Source: Microvelia longipes
Lineage: Eukaryota > Arthropoda > Insecta > Hemiptera > Veliidae
Assembly (NCBI GenBank): GCA_018340805.1
Contig: JACMZG010001913.1
Coordinates: 31,281,080 to 31,345,079 of the forward strand
DNA length: 64,000 nt
Direction: 5' to 3'
The translations under genes were made by a program, and so were the position numbers. Numbering within the stretch: position 1 is the stretch's first letter; the number at the start of each line of letters is the position of its first letter. Below the pieces are notes generated by a model. That model did not search any database and had not been told where the DNA came from. It was given only the letters and a program-made list of their open reading frames with translations. Shown piece after piece: positions 1 through 11,159 of this stretch.

Positions 1-538
1 AATACTATATAATACACATTGTCAAATTTACTATACTCACAAAATACCCAAACTTAAAATACTATTATATATACACATGCAATTTATCACTATATTCACA
101 AAAATAAAAACACTATTTATTAACATGTAAATTACTCACTATAGTCACCAACTACTCAATAAGAAATACAATATATACAAAGTTAATTTACTCACTAAAA
201 CTCAAAATAAAATACTATATATACACATGTCAATTTACTCGATTACTCACAAAATACCAAACTAAAAATACATATATTATACACATGTCAATTGACTCAC
301 TATTACTCACCAACACCTCAAATTAAATACTATATACACACATGTCAATCTATACTCACAAAATACCCAAATTAAAATACTATACTTACACACGTCAATT
401 TACTCACTATATCACCAACTACCAAAAAAACTATTTATACACATGTCAATTTATTCACTATAGTCTTCAACTACTTAAAATAAAATACTAAATATAGACA
501 TGTCAATTACTTACTATGCCACTAATAACTAAAAAAAA

Positions 539-591
<53 letters not shown>

Positions 592-930
592 TTATAATAT
601 ATATATATATATATATATATAGACCTGTCAATTTACTTACTATAGTCACTAACTACTTTAAATAAAATACTATATACACATACACACATGTCAGTTTAAT
701 CACTATAGTCTCCAACTTCATAAAATAAAATACTATATATATACACATGTCAATTTACTTACTATGGTCTCCAACTACTCAAAATAAAATACTATATATA
801 CACATGTTAATTTACCCAATATTAAACTACCCAAAATAAAATACTTTATATACACATGTCAATCACTCGATATATTTACTAACTAAACAGAATAAAATAC
901 TGTATATACACATGTCAGTAGCTGTATTGA
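1..930. repeat. Satellite-like tandem array, unit about 57 bp
   Basis: A unit of about 57 bp recurs some 15 times with drift. Each unit carries ACACATGTCAAT, then TTTACTCACTATAGTCACC, then AACTACTCAAAATAAAATAC and a short TATATA run. Copies differ by indels and substitutions. The array is cut by a (TA)n expansion at about 541-620 and fades out near 930. The left edge of the window truncates it, so its full length is unknown. No coding potential is seen. Confidence 0.85.
541..621. repeat. (TA)n microsatellite inside the satellite array
   Basis: About 80 bp of almost pure TA dinucleotides with one short interruption. It sits where a satellite unit would have its TATATA segment, so it is probably a local expansion of that segment. 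Confidence 0.9.
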
Positions 931-981
931 CATTATTATCACTAATTACATCATTCCATGTTTCACTGATCAAAAGGTTTT

Positions 982-1340
982 TTAATAATCATAATTAATA
1001 ATAGTTTCTGTAAATGTATAAGAATGTTGAATTTTTGGTAATGAAACCTGGTCTACGTTTATATTCAGCAAAATTGAAAAGTGATCGCAATCAGTTATAT
1101 TGGTGTTTATAGTCATTGCAGTGGAATTTAGAAATAATATTCCTTTGACTAATATATGATCTATTGTAGTGGATGTTGAAGTAGAAATTTTAGTTGGTGT
1201 AGGTATGAGGCTAGAATACTTACTACTAGTCAAAATATCCTAGATAGTCATTTTCCTTAGCTGATAAAATTCTGTTATCATTTTTATGCAGATTAATGTT
1301 TGTACCCCCTAGGACAACAGTGTTTTTAGCGGAGTTGCAC
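982..1340 (-). pseudogene. LINE endonuclease C-terminal fragment
   Basis: Read on the minus strand, this encodes the C-terminal part of an APE-type retrotransposon endonuclease. LGGTNINL near 1310 corresponds to the GDxN catalytic box with its aspartate replaced by glycine. It is followed by STTIDHILV and then TDCDHFSIL, the IDHI and (S/T)DH boxes of the family. One in-frame stop lies near 1232. No reverse transcriptase follows at lower coordinates; the satellite array begins instead, so this is a truncated relic. It resembles the endonuclease type of LINE-A at 24-33 kb more than that of LINE-C next door, but exact clade assignment is not possible by eye. Confidence 0.7.
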
Positions 1341-1440
1341 ATATAAAGCAATTCAATAAACTCTGTTAGAAATGAATTAATAGAGCTACTAGGAGATCTA
1401 TATAAGAGGAGATCTATCTATGTAAATGCTCTTTCTCTTA

Positions 1441-2500
1441 AGTACCATGCTTAAGAATAATTTTTATTTACATGGAAAACTTTGAAACAAGTTGAGCATT
1501 GAATGCTTTTGCTTTTTCTAATCATTGGTTCACTGCACCTGATACACTTTATAACTTATATGCTCCAAAACAATAACTATTTATTAAAACTTTAATGCTT
1601 TTGTAATTTAAAGAAAAAAAAATTGACATTTCTATAGTTTAAATATAATTATAAATAATAATGATATTCCGCCTGCACTCCTCATACTTCTAGTTTGCAT
1701 GGTTTCCAACAAAAATGCAGAGTACCACCTCATAAACACTATAGCAAACCGAACAACAAGTGAAAAAATGATGGGTTTACATATATATGTAAATCAAACC
1801 CATCATTTTTCTGTTATCATTTTTATGCAGATTAACATAGTATTAGATTCTAGTATTTTGATTATATAATCAAAATACTATTTCCACAAATCACACAGAA
1901 AGCAACTTAAATAAAATATTATCTTCTATCTCTCACTCACACAAATAACATACTATTTACAAATACCAATATACATAATATACATATACAATACAAATAA
2001 TACATAAATACAAATAACATACTATTAATGAGCTTCTACATACACACTTAAAAATTTATTATTTTATTATAATGCACAATTAAATATATGTTTGCCATTA
2101 TAGACTATAAATTCATGCATTTGTCAGCAATGACTATAATAGTCGTGTGCTTGGAGTTCTAACATTTATTATATAGAGCTACTTAGGATCTAATTATACA
2201 CATGCAATTAAAATTAACTAAAATTGTAAAAATAATAATACATACATAGATGAATAACATTAAAAACACTATAAATTAACTAGACTAATCAATTTTATCT
2301 ATCTTTTTTTATCACTATTTGCTAAATTGCTTATTATTTATAATATTTATTCCTTAATGTAGTATTAATGTACATTCATTTGTTATTCAAATGGAAGCTA
2401 GTTAAAATTATGTAATATGTATAACATGCAAAATTGAAAAACTTAACACTAATATATAAAAAAAAATATAACAATGCAATTTAAAAAAAGAAAACAATAA
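1441..2500. other. Non-coding AT-rich stretch with a duplicated LINE scrap
   Basis: No supported gene. It holds a palindrome at 1764-1810 and a 25-bp exact duplicate (1811-1835) of part of the endonuclease fragment (1272-1296). The rest is AT-rich with short ATACAAATA-like runs. Confidence 0.7.
1764..1810. repeat. Perfect 15-bp-arm palindrome
   Basis: AAAAATGATGGGTTT (1764-1778) is the exact reverse complement of 1796-1810, and the spacer is itself mostly the palindrome ACATATATATGT. It abuts the duplicated LINE scrap at 1811, which suggests that both arose in one rearrangement. Confidence 0.85.
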
Positions 2501-2526
2501 AAAACATAAAGGTATTTGATAATAAA

Positions 2527-2847
2527 TTAAATTAATATAAATTCATAAATGTTAGTATGATAATTAATTTTTTTATTTAGGTTTAGAATTATTTGATCTA
2601 TGAAGCATAGTCTTTTAACAAAACGATATAAGAGATGGAAATCTTTTCCATTTAGTAAAGCATAAACTTGTTGAGTTTCTAAGATTCCATGGCGAAATGC
2701 TTTAAAACGAAATGTGTTATGGCAGGACATAACTTCAAAATGAATAATGTTCTCATATTCATTCGTCTGACATAAGCAACACATTCTGTCTAAATCATTT
2801 TTCAAGTTTTCCATGTTCAAGTTAAACAGTTCACCCCTAGTTCTCAT
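2527..2847 (-). pseudogene. LINE-C ORF2 C-terminal Cys/His knuckle
   Basis: An open stretch of about 106 codons with MCCLCQTNEYENIIHFEVM and a following Cys, i.e. a C-x2-C-x(n)-H-x(4)-C arrangement typical of the C terminus of many LINE ORF2 proteins, where it helps bind the RNA. The region between this and motif C of the polymerase (2850-3640) is non-open but collinear, so this is the tail of the same ORF2. Confidence 0.65.
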
Positions 2848-3639
2848 ATCGTCCTATTTAAAATTCAATATTATTTTATATCTTGAAAATAGATTTTACT
2901 CACATGATCGTAATTAAGGTTTCTAAACAATTTTTGATGAGTTAACAGCTAATCTAAATTTCTTAAGTTAAATTTTAATTTTATAGCTTCAATAATAAGA
3001 TATAATTTTGTTTCCACACCTTAGGCTGGATCTGTGACCAATTTATTTCAATATATGTTCCACAGCCAATTCCTTCCATTTTTTGCCCAAGATTACATTT
3101 TCTTGCAAGACTTTTAGTGCTACAATATTAGGGAAGCCTATTATTTGGCATTTCTAGGCATTTAATACATAATCGAAATGTAACTTAAGTGAATGCAAAT
3201 AAACTGGACTTAAACCTAACTCATTATAAATAAAATGACTTGCAGTATTCTGAGGTAGCTTAAGATTCTTTTTACAAATTTCCTCTGCCACTATGTCAAT
3301 CTCCTCTGAGGTAAGTAGCCCCAGCATTGAGCACCATAGCCATTTGGCCCTGATGACTGAGTAATATTAACATATTTTTACTAAAAGGTACATTTCGATT
3401 ATCAATAATGTATTCCAAACTGTATTAATACTAATATTTACGGCTGATCTTTTCATATCAAAATGTTTGGTTAGAGACAAAGTAGGGTTTAGAATTATGC
3501 CAGATATTTATAAGCGTTTACAATTTCAAGCTTTGTAGGACCAAGTAAAACGATTCGTATTTTCTTAATTTACCTCCATTCCTGAAAATCATAATTTGGA
3601 TTTCTCTAGGTTTACTTCCAGGTTCCATAGATCACAATA

Positions 3640-4484
3640 TCTTTGAGCTTATTAATCATTTCTTGAAGAATTAATTTGTTATCACTGAGTATTATGACGT
3701 CATCAGCAAAGGCTAGATAACGAATTGTTAAATTCCCAAATTTAAGTCTCCTCCTAATACTTCGTGAAGATCATTCAGAAATAAGGCAAATATCAAGGGA
3801 CTTAATAAGCACCCTTGTTTAAGCCCCATTTCTGTATCGAATAACTCCAGATATTTTATCAAAGCACCAAATCCTGACTTAGTGTCCTTATAGAGAGATT
3901 TCAGTATTGATATTAAACTTAGTAGAAACACCTTCTTGAATAGTTTGAAAAACACTGCACTTCTCATTATAGAATCGAATGCTGCTTTGAAGTCTACCAA
4001 AATCCATAAAGTCTTTTCTTTGTTTTTTCTTGACTTTTATATCTATGATGGATGTCAACGTAAAATGTTGTCTAAAGTTGAGTAGGACTTACGAAAACCA
4101 GCCTGAAATTCACTTAGAATGTTCTTAGAGTCTAGCCAATCAGTTATTCTCTGAAGTAAATACCAGTAAAAACTTTGACAATGGTATCCAAGAATGAAAT
4201 TCCTCTATAATTTTTCACATCATTAACACTACCCTTTTTATGTACAGGGAATATTATAGAGTTTCTAAACGACTTGGGAACTTTACCAGTATTATACATT
4301 TATTAAAAAGATCCAAAAGTTTTTCTTTAAAACTCAGCGGAGAGTTCTTGTAAAATTCACTTGGGATCCTATCCAATCCTGGAGCCTTATTGTTACTCAT
4401 TCTTGCGAGACTTTTCTCTAACTCATCCATGGTTATAATTTTATCCAATTCTTGTACTTCTATTAAAGGTTCGGCGTAGCTCAT
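3640..4484 (-). pseudogene. LINE-C reverse transcriptase domain
   Basis: RVT_1-type polymerase of a non-LTR element. The N-terminal signature MSNNKAPGLDRIPSEFYK lies at 4400-4350. After a frame break comes VDFKAAFDSI (motif A, with the first catalytic D) near 3995 and GLKQGCLLSPLIFALF near 3820 (motif B). Another frame break precedes LAFADDVIILSDNK near 3710-3670 (motif C with the DD pair). Catalytic residues are retained but the frame is lost at least twice. It belongs to the same ORF2 as the endonuclease upstream. Confidence 0.8.
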
Positions 4485-4989
4485 TGGTTCTGATCTGAGA
4501 CTAGGATTAGAAGAGATTTAAAATGCTTAACCCAATCCTTAATATTTAATTTTTGGTCCAGATTTTGAGGATTTTATTCTCAACTCTTTGGTAGCATCCC
4601 AAAACTCTTGCGAACTTTTAATATTTTGTAATTTACTGGATAATTCCTCGTAATAGGTTTTAATTGCTTTCCTACGAACATTATTGTATTTTAATTTAAC
4701 TAGATGTAACCGTTTTTCATAAGCGACGAATTATTCTTTCTAACTATATTTAGTAACTTAAAAAGGTTTTTACGAGCTTTATAGCATTCAAAAGTAAACC
4801 ATGGCTGTTTGAACTTTTTATGCAGAGTCAATGGGTTGTTGCACCTGGGTTTGTCGAAAGATAGACTAAACCAGTAAGGCACTCCAGTTGTTTGTCAATG
4901 TCTTCCTCGATATATTATCAATCTTACTTACTGCCTCATCTAATTGTTTAATATATTTTTCCTTAGCGTTCTCATGCCATTTAAGTTTT

Positions 4990-5800
4990 GGTAAAAGTGG
5001 TATTGTACTTGATTTTCAATTGAACTCTCTTTGGACGCTTTGATAGTTAAGCGAACTGGAAGTGATCAGAATATATGCTATCGCATACTTCAAAGTCGAT
5101 AATAGTGGGCAATAAATTATATGAAAAAAACAAAGGTCTATAACTGAAGAACCATTAGCGTTTAGAAATGTAATATGCCCTCTATGTCACCTGAAGTACG
5201 AGTTCAATAGAATATAGCCTAATTCATCACACAGTTCCATTATTTATGCCATGATTATCTATAACTTTATCTTTAGATTTACGTTCGCCTTCCAAACAAA
5301 GTTCACTGCACACGTTTTCAGGTAAAACTTGAAGACTACCAACTCTTGCATTATAATCACCAATTACAATGACATTTTCACACTCAGTATGTTTAAGGGC
5401 ATTTTCTAGTATTTCATAACCATTTTGCCATCTTCCTGGATTTAAGTATACAGGAACAATGCCTACATTCATATTGTCTAATTTCAGTTTAATTATTTTA
5501 TATTGACACACTTCTGTAATTTCAGGGTTAAACTGAGTTAAGTTTGTTGCCACAGCCAAAAGTATTCCACGCTAGGTCTACCTCTACCTTCTGATTTTTT
5601 CGCTGCAATCCAATTTAAGTCGTATCCATTAAAAAATTTCTGAATTCTTTTATTTTCTCTTCCGTTACAAATGTTTCATACAGTAAGATGATATCATGAC
5701 AAATCAAGAAAGACCTAAACTCGGGTTGATTTATCTTACTCTTAAGTCCCGCCACGTTGTAAGAGATAATTTTAATGTTGTTTTTACTCTCTTCATCCAC
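4990..5800 (-). pseudogene. LINE-C APE-type endonuclease domain
   Basis: The domain nicks target DNA to prime reverse transcription. Visible boxes in order on the minus strand are IISYNVAGLKSK near 5770 (catalytic N), LLYETFV near 5690 (catalytic E), VIVIGDYNARVG near 5350 (D and N), and SDHF near 5060 (D and H), the last in another frame after HITFLNANGSS. So all five catalytic positions are still recognisable, but at least two frame breaks separate them. The reverse transcriptase lies downstream on the same strand, as expected for ORF2. Confidence 0.75.
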
Positions 5801-5887
5801 ATTAGTTTTACTAATGATTTTCTTACTAGGATAGTGTTGATGAATTTTGTTTACATGATTCGGGATAGAGATATTTTGATCTACTAG

Positions 5888-6916
5888 TCAACTCGATTTT
5901 TTATCCTGACCACCTGATGTCGAAGGTCTGCCAAAGACAAAATCATTTTTCTCTAATTCCTTGTATTGTTGCAATAATGAATTTACTAGATCCGTGAAAT
6001 TATATTGTGTAATATTATTTAATTTTTGTAAACCATTATTTCTGCCCTGTAATAATCCTCTATGGTTACACCACGTAAATCTTACGTTTTTAACATACAA
6101 ACGATCACGTGACACATTTACTTTGAGCCCTGCTTTTAGATTTATAATTTCCCTTCTTATTTTTAACAGAAAAGATTTCTTTATATTGGTTCTTTGTGAG
6201 TAATCTTCTTGAATAATGAACTTGTATCTGTTAGTTTGTTGACATTCTTCAGTACCTCAATTTTATCAGTTCTCTTAGCAAATATAGCCAATATAGGGGT
6301 ATCTTCTCTCGTTTCCTGTCCTAATGGAAATGCATCTTCTATATTAACGTTTTCGGTTATTTTTAGCGTATTTAAACAAAATTGTTTTATCACCTCCTTA
6401 TAATCAATCTGGTCGCCATCTTTTTAAATCTAGATTTTTAAAAACTAAATTATTATTCTTGTTACGGTTAAGAAGCGAATCTATTTCTCCTTCCAATCTA
6501 TCACCTCTTTGTTTTAAGTATTTTATGTCTTCTCTTAACTGCTCATTTGTGGATAGTAATGTTTGGAAGTCTGTCTCTATTTTATCGACTCTCTTTACAA
6601 TATGTGCTATATCCTCCTTAGTTGCCAGATTTTTCTGATCAATTAAAGTATTAATATCTTCTTTTGTTGCGAATCCTTTTTTATCAATCATATCGCTAAA
6701 TGATTTAACCATCGCCTCTATATTGATTGGTGATAAGTTATCTTTGGCTGTTGCCTGATCCGCTGGTAAGGATGTAGCCTTCTGATCGCTCATTTTATTT
6801 AAATTACTGTTTGGCGGACTTTCACAGAATTTTTTACCAGTGCTTTCTTGTTCGTCTTCTATTTTTCGTTTGTTAGAATCAGACGAGAAGAATTGTTTTA
6901 TCCTTGTCTGAGCCAT
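5888..6916 (-). pseudogene. LINE-C ORF1 (coiled coil plus RRM-like, L1-ORF1-type)
   Basis: This is the nucleic-acid chaperone-type ORF1 of a LINE, broken into three frames: 6404-6916, 6181-6393 and 5888-6115. It starts with MAQTRIKQFF at 6916. The N-terminal half is low complexity, then heptad-like stretches rich in D, K, E and I (about residues 65-155) predict a coiled coil. NNLVFKNLDL and, in the next piece, a segment ending in KITHKEPI resemble the RRM and C-terminal regions of transposase_22/L1 ORF1 proteins. The last piece begins SRDRLYVKNV and ends in GGQDKKSS. In family members such proteins trimerise and coat the LINE RNA. Here at least two frameshifts remove function. Assignment as ORF1 is firm from position and order; the fold is inferred. 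Confidence 0.75.
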
Positions 6917-6930
6917 ACAGCAAAAATAAA

Positions 6931-8040
6931 TTTGTAATTGCTATTTTTATTCACAAATCACAAGTTGTGCATTAATAAGAAATTACGTATTTTATTATTA
7001 TTTAAAAAAGGCGGGTCGAAAAAACTGGAGATATAAATTATGATACACAATAAACAATTAAAAATAGATTTGCTAATCCTTATCTATGAATAATAAACAG
7101 ATTAAAGGTGGGATGTATTTATCATAAAGGCAGAATGACTGTTAGTTTGTTTTCTTTATCAGTGCGATACGTGTCCAGATTTTTCCAAATTCTTTAAATT
7201 CCTTTGTGCATATTTGAAATTCTTTACGTTATTGTTGATTTTGTTTCATATAATTAATAAATGGATTAACTCTAACAGGTACTTGATTAAAATTACTTAA
7301 CTAAGTTATGCTACACCTTTATAAATTGAAATATTACGAGTTTTGTTCTATTTAAAGGAGTGATTATACTTGTAGTATCTCGTAAAAATATGTAATTATT
7401 ATAGCTTCCATCTCAAAATAAATAATTCCACTTCATGTAATAGATCCTTCAAAATAGTTATCAATGGTTTTTAACGATTACTTGTAAGTTTAAAATAAAT
7501 AAAAAAAATAAATACCAAGAGCTCTTATCATACGGGTCAATCACGATAACGGCCGCGCGCGAACTCCTTGAAGTTTAAGTGATTAAACTTAAAAATTTAA
7601 TCACATTCATATCCTCAATGACAATAGGTTTAAAACAGTGAATATGACTACTAAAATATTTTAAAATTAATATTAACAAGTTACATAGATTAAAGAGGAC
7701 CATCAATTTTATAATTTTTCTCACAAGAAATATAATTGTAACATAATAATAAAGTGGATGTTTTAATCTCTGATGACTCACACAAGTAAAACAATTCAAA
7801 ATATTTCATCATACTAAACCCATGGTTCGCATGTTTAGGGGCCAAGTGTTGGGTACGAGGCCTTCTGTACGATAATCTGGTGCTGGGTACCAACCTGGGC
7901 TACTTACCCGTACACTAAAATACACCAATAGGTTTTGAGTACCAGATTATTTACGTACAAAGACTCAACAAAAATCTGAGGGGGAGAAGGTCATGTAAAG
8001 TATGACGAAATACTATTGAGTCAATTTTATAAACCTGGAT
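6931..8040. other. Non-coding stretch between LINE-C and BEL-1
   Basis: No supported gene. A short GC-rich spot with GGCCGCGCGCG lies at 7551-7561 in otherwise AT-rich sequence. The short open frames around 7575-7893 have no recognisable motif. Part may be the decayed 3' end of BEL-1, but no LTR pair is visible. Confidence 0.6.
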
Positions 8041-8059
8041 TTGTTATTTTTTCTTAAAA

Positions 8060-8895
8060 ACCACATAAATCAGCATACAAGAAACTACAATAACTTTAAA
8101 AGAGCTAAGTATAATGGAAATAAAAGATTTGATAGAATATGTTTTTTTAGCACGCACAAAATTCGTTCTCACATCCGCCTCAAAATTTTTACAACCCCTC
8201 TACGACAAATAAATTTGCGTAAACCATTAAAAAATGAATTTGTGTCCGAACTATCCATAATATTAATGTCAACTGCACGGAAAGCAAGACTAGTAAATAC
8301 GATCCCATATCATTTAATTTCTACATTGTTTCACAAAGAAGGGACAAAAAACGTCTACGGCACTAAATGCAAAAGGAGGTGAGGGTTCCAGTCTATCGTT
8401 AGGACTGTTAGCCATTAATTGAGTCTCAAAAAACCCCTTAAACGCACGCTTACATGAGATACATTTTTTTATAAGTTGAGATAGCAGCGACGAAGCTCCA
8501 ATCACCCAATGCCCTCTAGTTTTTAACTCGTTTGTCGTTACTCCCCGGTCTTGATGGTGAACAATGTTATGACAAAATCTAACAATTAAAATCGACACTT
8601 GATTTTTTTGAGGCAAGCTTTTTTTTACCTTATCTGATACGAGCGAATGTTTTATCCTACCTCCTACTCTAATTAATTCGTTCTTATCCATAAAAGGATT
8701 TAATGATTTAATATCGACAAGATCAGCCGATATCTGATGATCTTTTTGAACAAACTTTAAAATAAAAAGCTCGGCGCTAACTAGCTCAGCAACTGTTTTA
8801 GGCGTTTGCCGAATATCGACAATTCTTAAATTGTTAATTCGTAATCAAGCGCACTCAATAAATCTATGAAAAATTGCAACGCTCTTTCTAAGGCG
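8060..8895 (-). pseudogene. BEL-1 connector, integrase zinc finger and core
   Basis: SSWQRLRKSVAIFHRFIE starts the connector near 8,890. After one stop a long frame carries NPFMDKNELIRVGGR near 8,700, then the HHCC zinc finger (H..H...KCISCKR near 8,560-8,450), SAVDVFCPF near 8,340 (first core Asp), VFTSLAFRAVDINIMDSS near 8,300-8,250, LRKFICRRG, and TNFVRAKK near 8,150, which matches the GTNF(V/I)GA block of the second catalytic Asp. The integrase then breaks off; the WE block is found at 10.9 kb instead. Confidence 0.8.
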
Positions 8896-8984
8896 TTGCC
8901 ACGAGCTCTCATCTTTAAAATATTATGTATCTTTTTTTTTCATTGTGTAAGTTTTTTTTCCTCAGTTCACAAAGTTACCCGATA

Positions 8985-9480
8985 AGTTGTTTTCTACAGC
9001 CTGGAGACGATGAAGCACCAAACAGATGTACTGTCATGCGATACTGTTTAGGGGTCTTATTTATATCGTCTCCCTCCCACCATAGGAATCTTAAAAAGTT
9101 CCTATCCTTCTCAGGGACGATAACCTGGTGAAACATACACTATATGTCTCCAACAAAGGCTATATAACTAACTGTAAACCTCATTAGCACTCCTAATAAT
9201 GAGTTAGTAAGATCTGGACTATAGGAATTAGGCATCTATTTAAGGAAACTCCTTTATAGACAGCCAAGCAATCAAAAACCACTCGTATCAGCACAGTGGT
9301 GAGGCAGGGTACCAGATCCGTCCTTCTTCGATATCATGAGCATAAGCTTTTTCGGCGTGTCCTTTACTAATCATATATGCTACAAATTTATTGTAATCTG
9401 ATCTAAATTTTTCATTTTTAAATTTATTTTTAATTGATGTAACCTACTTTCTGCCGCTCCGATATCGTTCGGTATTTTTA
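8985..9480 (-). pseudogene. BEL-1 reverse transcriptase, N-terminal half
   Basis: Across several frames the minus strand reads RIWY and LPHHC near 9,310, then RVVFDCLAVYKGVSLN near 9,280-9,230, LLGVLMRFT near 9,190, GDI..MFHQV near 9,140, RNFLRFLWW near 9,090 and VHLFGASSSP near 9,030. This is the BEL polymerase up to just before the YVDD box. Motif C, the thumb and RNase H are absent; the sequence jumps to the RNase H-integrase connector at 8,895, so an internal deletion is inferred. Confidence 0.75.
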
Positions 9481-9544
9481 AATTGTCTGATCTGAAGGGT
9501 AGGGGATCTAATGGTGTTTGTCGGGTCGATGAACAATATCTTTC

Positions 9545-10085
9545 TCAATCTTTTTTATAGATTTCTTGACATCTACCGACTAGCCTAATCCATAATTTTG
9601 AATGTCTGTGCCCGGTTTCAAACCATATAAATTTAATTTTTCTTAACTGACATTTGACAGGAAACAGCTGTGGCATGTTTCTCTTGGTGGCTACTTTAGG
9701 ACCGATTACGCTCCATCCAAGAGCTGTTCTCACTGCATACGGTTCCTTAGCACTTCCACGTGAAATTTAAGTGGACAAAGTGCTCCCGGGAAATTATTCC
9801 CGATAAGCACTTGTACGTGCGTAATTTCGTCTAATGGTAACATTATATCTTTTAAACTCTCAAGATTCCTGTATAGCTTTATAGTGGAGGGAGTAGGGAT
9901 TTCTGCAATACCTTAAAGTATAGACTCTCTTGTATAAGTTGGATCAAGTAAGTCTATCAGACACCTTCCACTAATGTCTGAAACTACTTAACTGTTCAAC
10001 TTATACCTCGAAATTGATGTTTTTTATGCATTGTTGTCTCATGCAACATAGTTTCAACAACTTAGACTCCCAAGTCCGTACTTCG
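9545..10085 (-). pseudogene. BEL-1 aspartic protease region
   Basis: On the minus strand one can follow VSDISGRCLIDLLDPTY, then LIGNNFPGALCPL near 9,810 and RTALGWSVIGP near 9,730-9,700. The last two are the LIGxDxP and TxLGWxxxGP blocks at the C-terminal side of BEL/Pao protease domains. The catalytic DSG segment is not visible. Frame breaks occur near 9,735-9,760 and elsewhere. The enzyme would mature Gag-Pol; this copy cannot. Confidence 0.7.
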
Positions 10086-10339
10086 TTTAAATAATAGCAC
10101 CACTCTAGCGATATATATATCAATCGACGAATGTAAAGGAAAATAAAATATACAAGAAATAACAGATGTATTATTAGAGCATTGTAGCTTCTCTATAGAA
10201 TATATGTAGAAAATAGATAAAGCAGAGCATACCGCCTGCCAAAATTTCTGTAAAAAAGAATAATAGAAATTTTTAAGATGACGATTCCACAGGTTTGTCC
10301 AAATCGGTAAACGCAGAATCCATTCAGGTAGGAAGGAAG

Positions 10340-10937
10340 GAGCAGAATGAGTTTGTTGATTGCGCGCCGAAGAGGTCTAGAAGTTGAAGAGATGCGAAGG
10401 TCAATTTCTCTCACAACGCCATCATTACCTGTAAAAACCTCTGTAACCTCTGACCAACAGGCCAGTTTTCATCTCGCAACAATACCAAATCTCAAAATTG
10501 TAGGTTGTATCTAGGGGCTTTCTACTTAAGACGTTCATGTGAATTAATTAAGTACTCGGTGCGCCAACGCTTCCTTTCCACTAACTCCTAACGGGGTCTA
10601 TTTTCGCTTATATCTAGCAGTGAGGGTTGCGGAATAGCAGTCAGCTGTCTACCTATTAGAAAATGACCAGGGCTCAAAATGCCTAAGTCATTGGCGTCAT
10701 TAGAAAGTGAGCATGAAGGTCGAGAAATGAACAGAGCTTCAATATAACGTAGAGTTCCTCGTACGTGAAAATAGCTCCCCCGTAAACAGAACGCATCAAA
10801 CGTTTAACCGATTTCACTCCTGTCTCCCAAACACCTCCGAAGGAAGGGGCATAAAGAGGATTAGAAGTCCAAATTATTTGCTTCTCAGTCGAAAACTGCA
10901 TAATCTCGTCCTTCGTAGAATGTTTGATAAAATACAC
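10340..10937 (-). pseudogene. BEL-1 integrase C-terminal part (displaced)
   Basis: NPLYAPSFGGVWETGVKSVK near 10,860-10,800 is the conserved APHFGGLWE block of BEL/Pao integrases, with the catalytic glutamate in WE. It is followed by FTYEEL. The DUF5641-like terminus follows near 10,460-10,340: RDENWPVGQ, then GNDGV and REIDLR, then RPLRRAINKLILLLP. These are the last blocks of pol, yet they lie upstream (minus strand) of the protease at 10,085. Several frameshifts are present. Confidence 0.8.
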
Positions 10938-11159
10938 AAAATAGATAAATAACCAGCCTGTGTCTGAACCCTTGTGTACGATCCTCTAGTAGGATCGTGA
11001 TAGCAGTTAATAACAAATTACCAAAACTCATTAAGGCCTTTGGATCGTTGATATTGGTCGCTGGGCCTTCTTCTAACTTGACAGTCCATGTCTCAACATC
11101 AGCTGATCAGTCTCCAAATCGAAGGGTAGAATTAGGGCATGAACAAAGTATAGGCTGAT

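Larger units (their letters stand above)
2500..6930 (-). mobile_element. LINE-C: degenerate two-ORF non-LTR retrotransposon
   Basis: On the minus strand the order is ORF1 (6916 to 5888), endonuclease (5800 to about 4990), reverse transcriptase (4484 to about 3640) and a C-terminal Cys/His knuckle (2847 to 2527). This is the full domain set of an APE-endonuclease LINE of about 4.4 kb. Every domain is crossed by stops or frameshifts, so the copy is dead. An A-rich stretch around 2460-2510 (T-rich on the minus strand) lies at the 3' end, but no clean tail is visible. The clade is uncertain: the endonuclease box GDYNARVG and the terminal CCLC...H...C knuckle fit several I/L1-like groups. Confidence 0.85.

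Noticed and set aside
5961..6403. Plus-strand open frames of 64-80 codons
   Set aside because: Antisense shadows of LINE-C ORF1 and its flank.
8041..8382. 113-codon plus-strand open frame
   Set aside because: It is the antisense shadow of the BEL-1 integrase core, which reads well on the minus strand.
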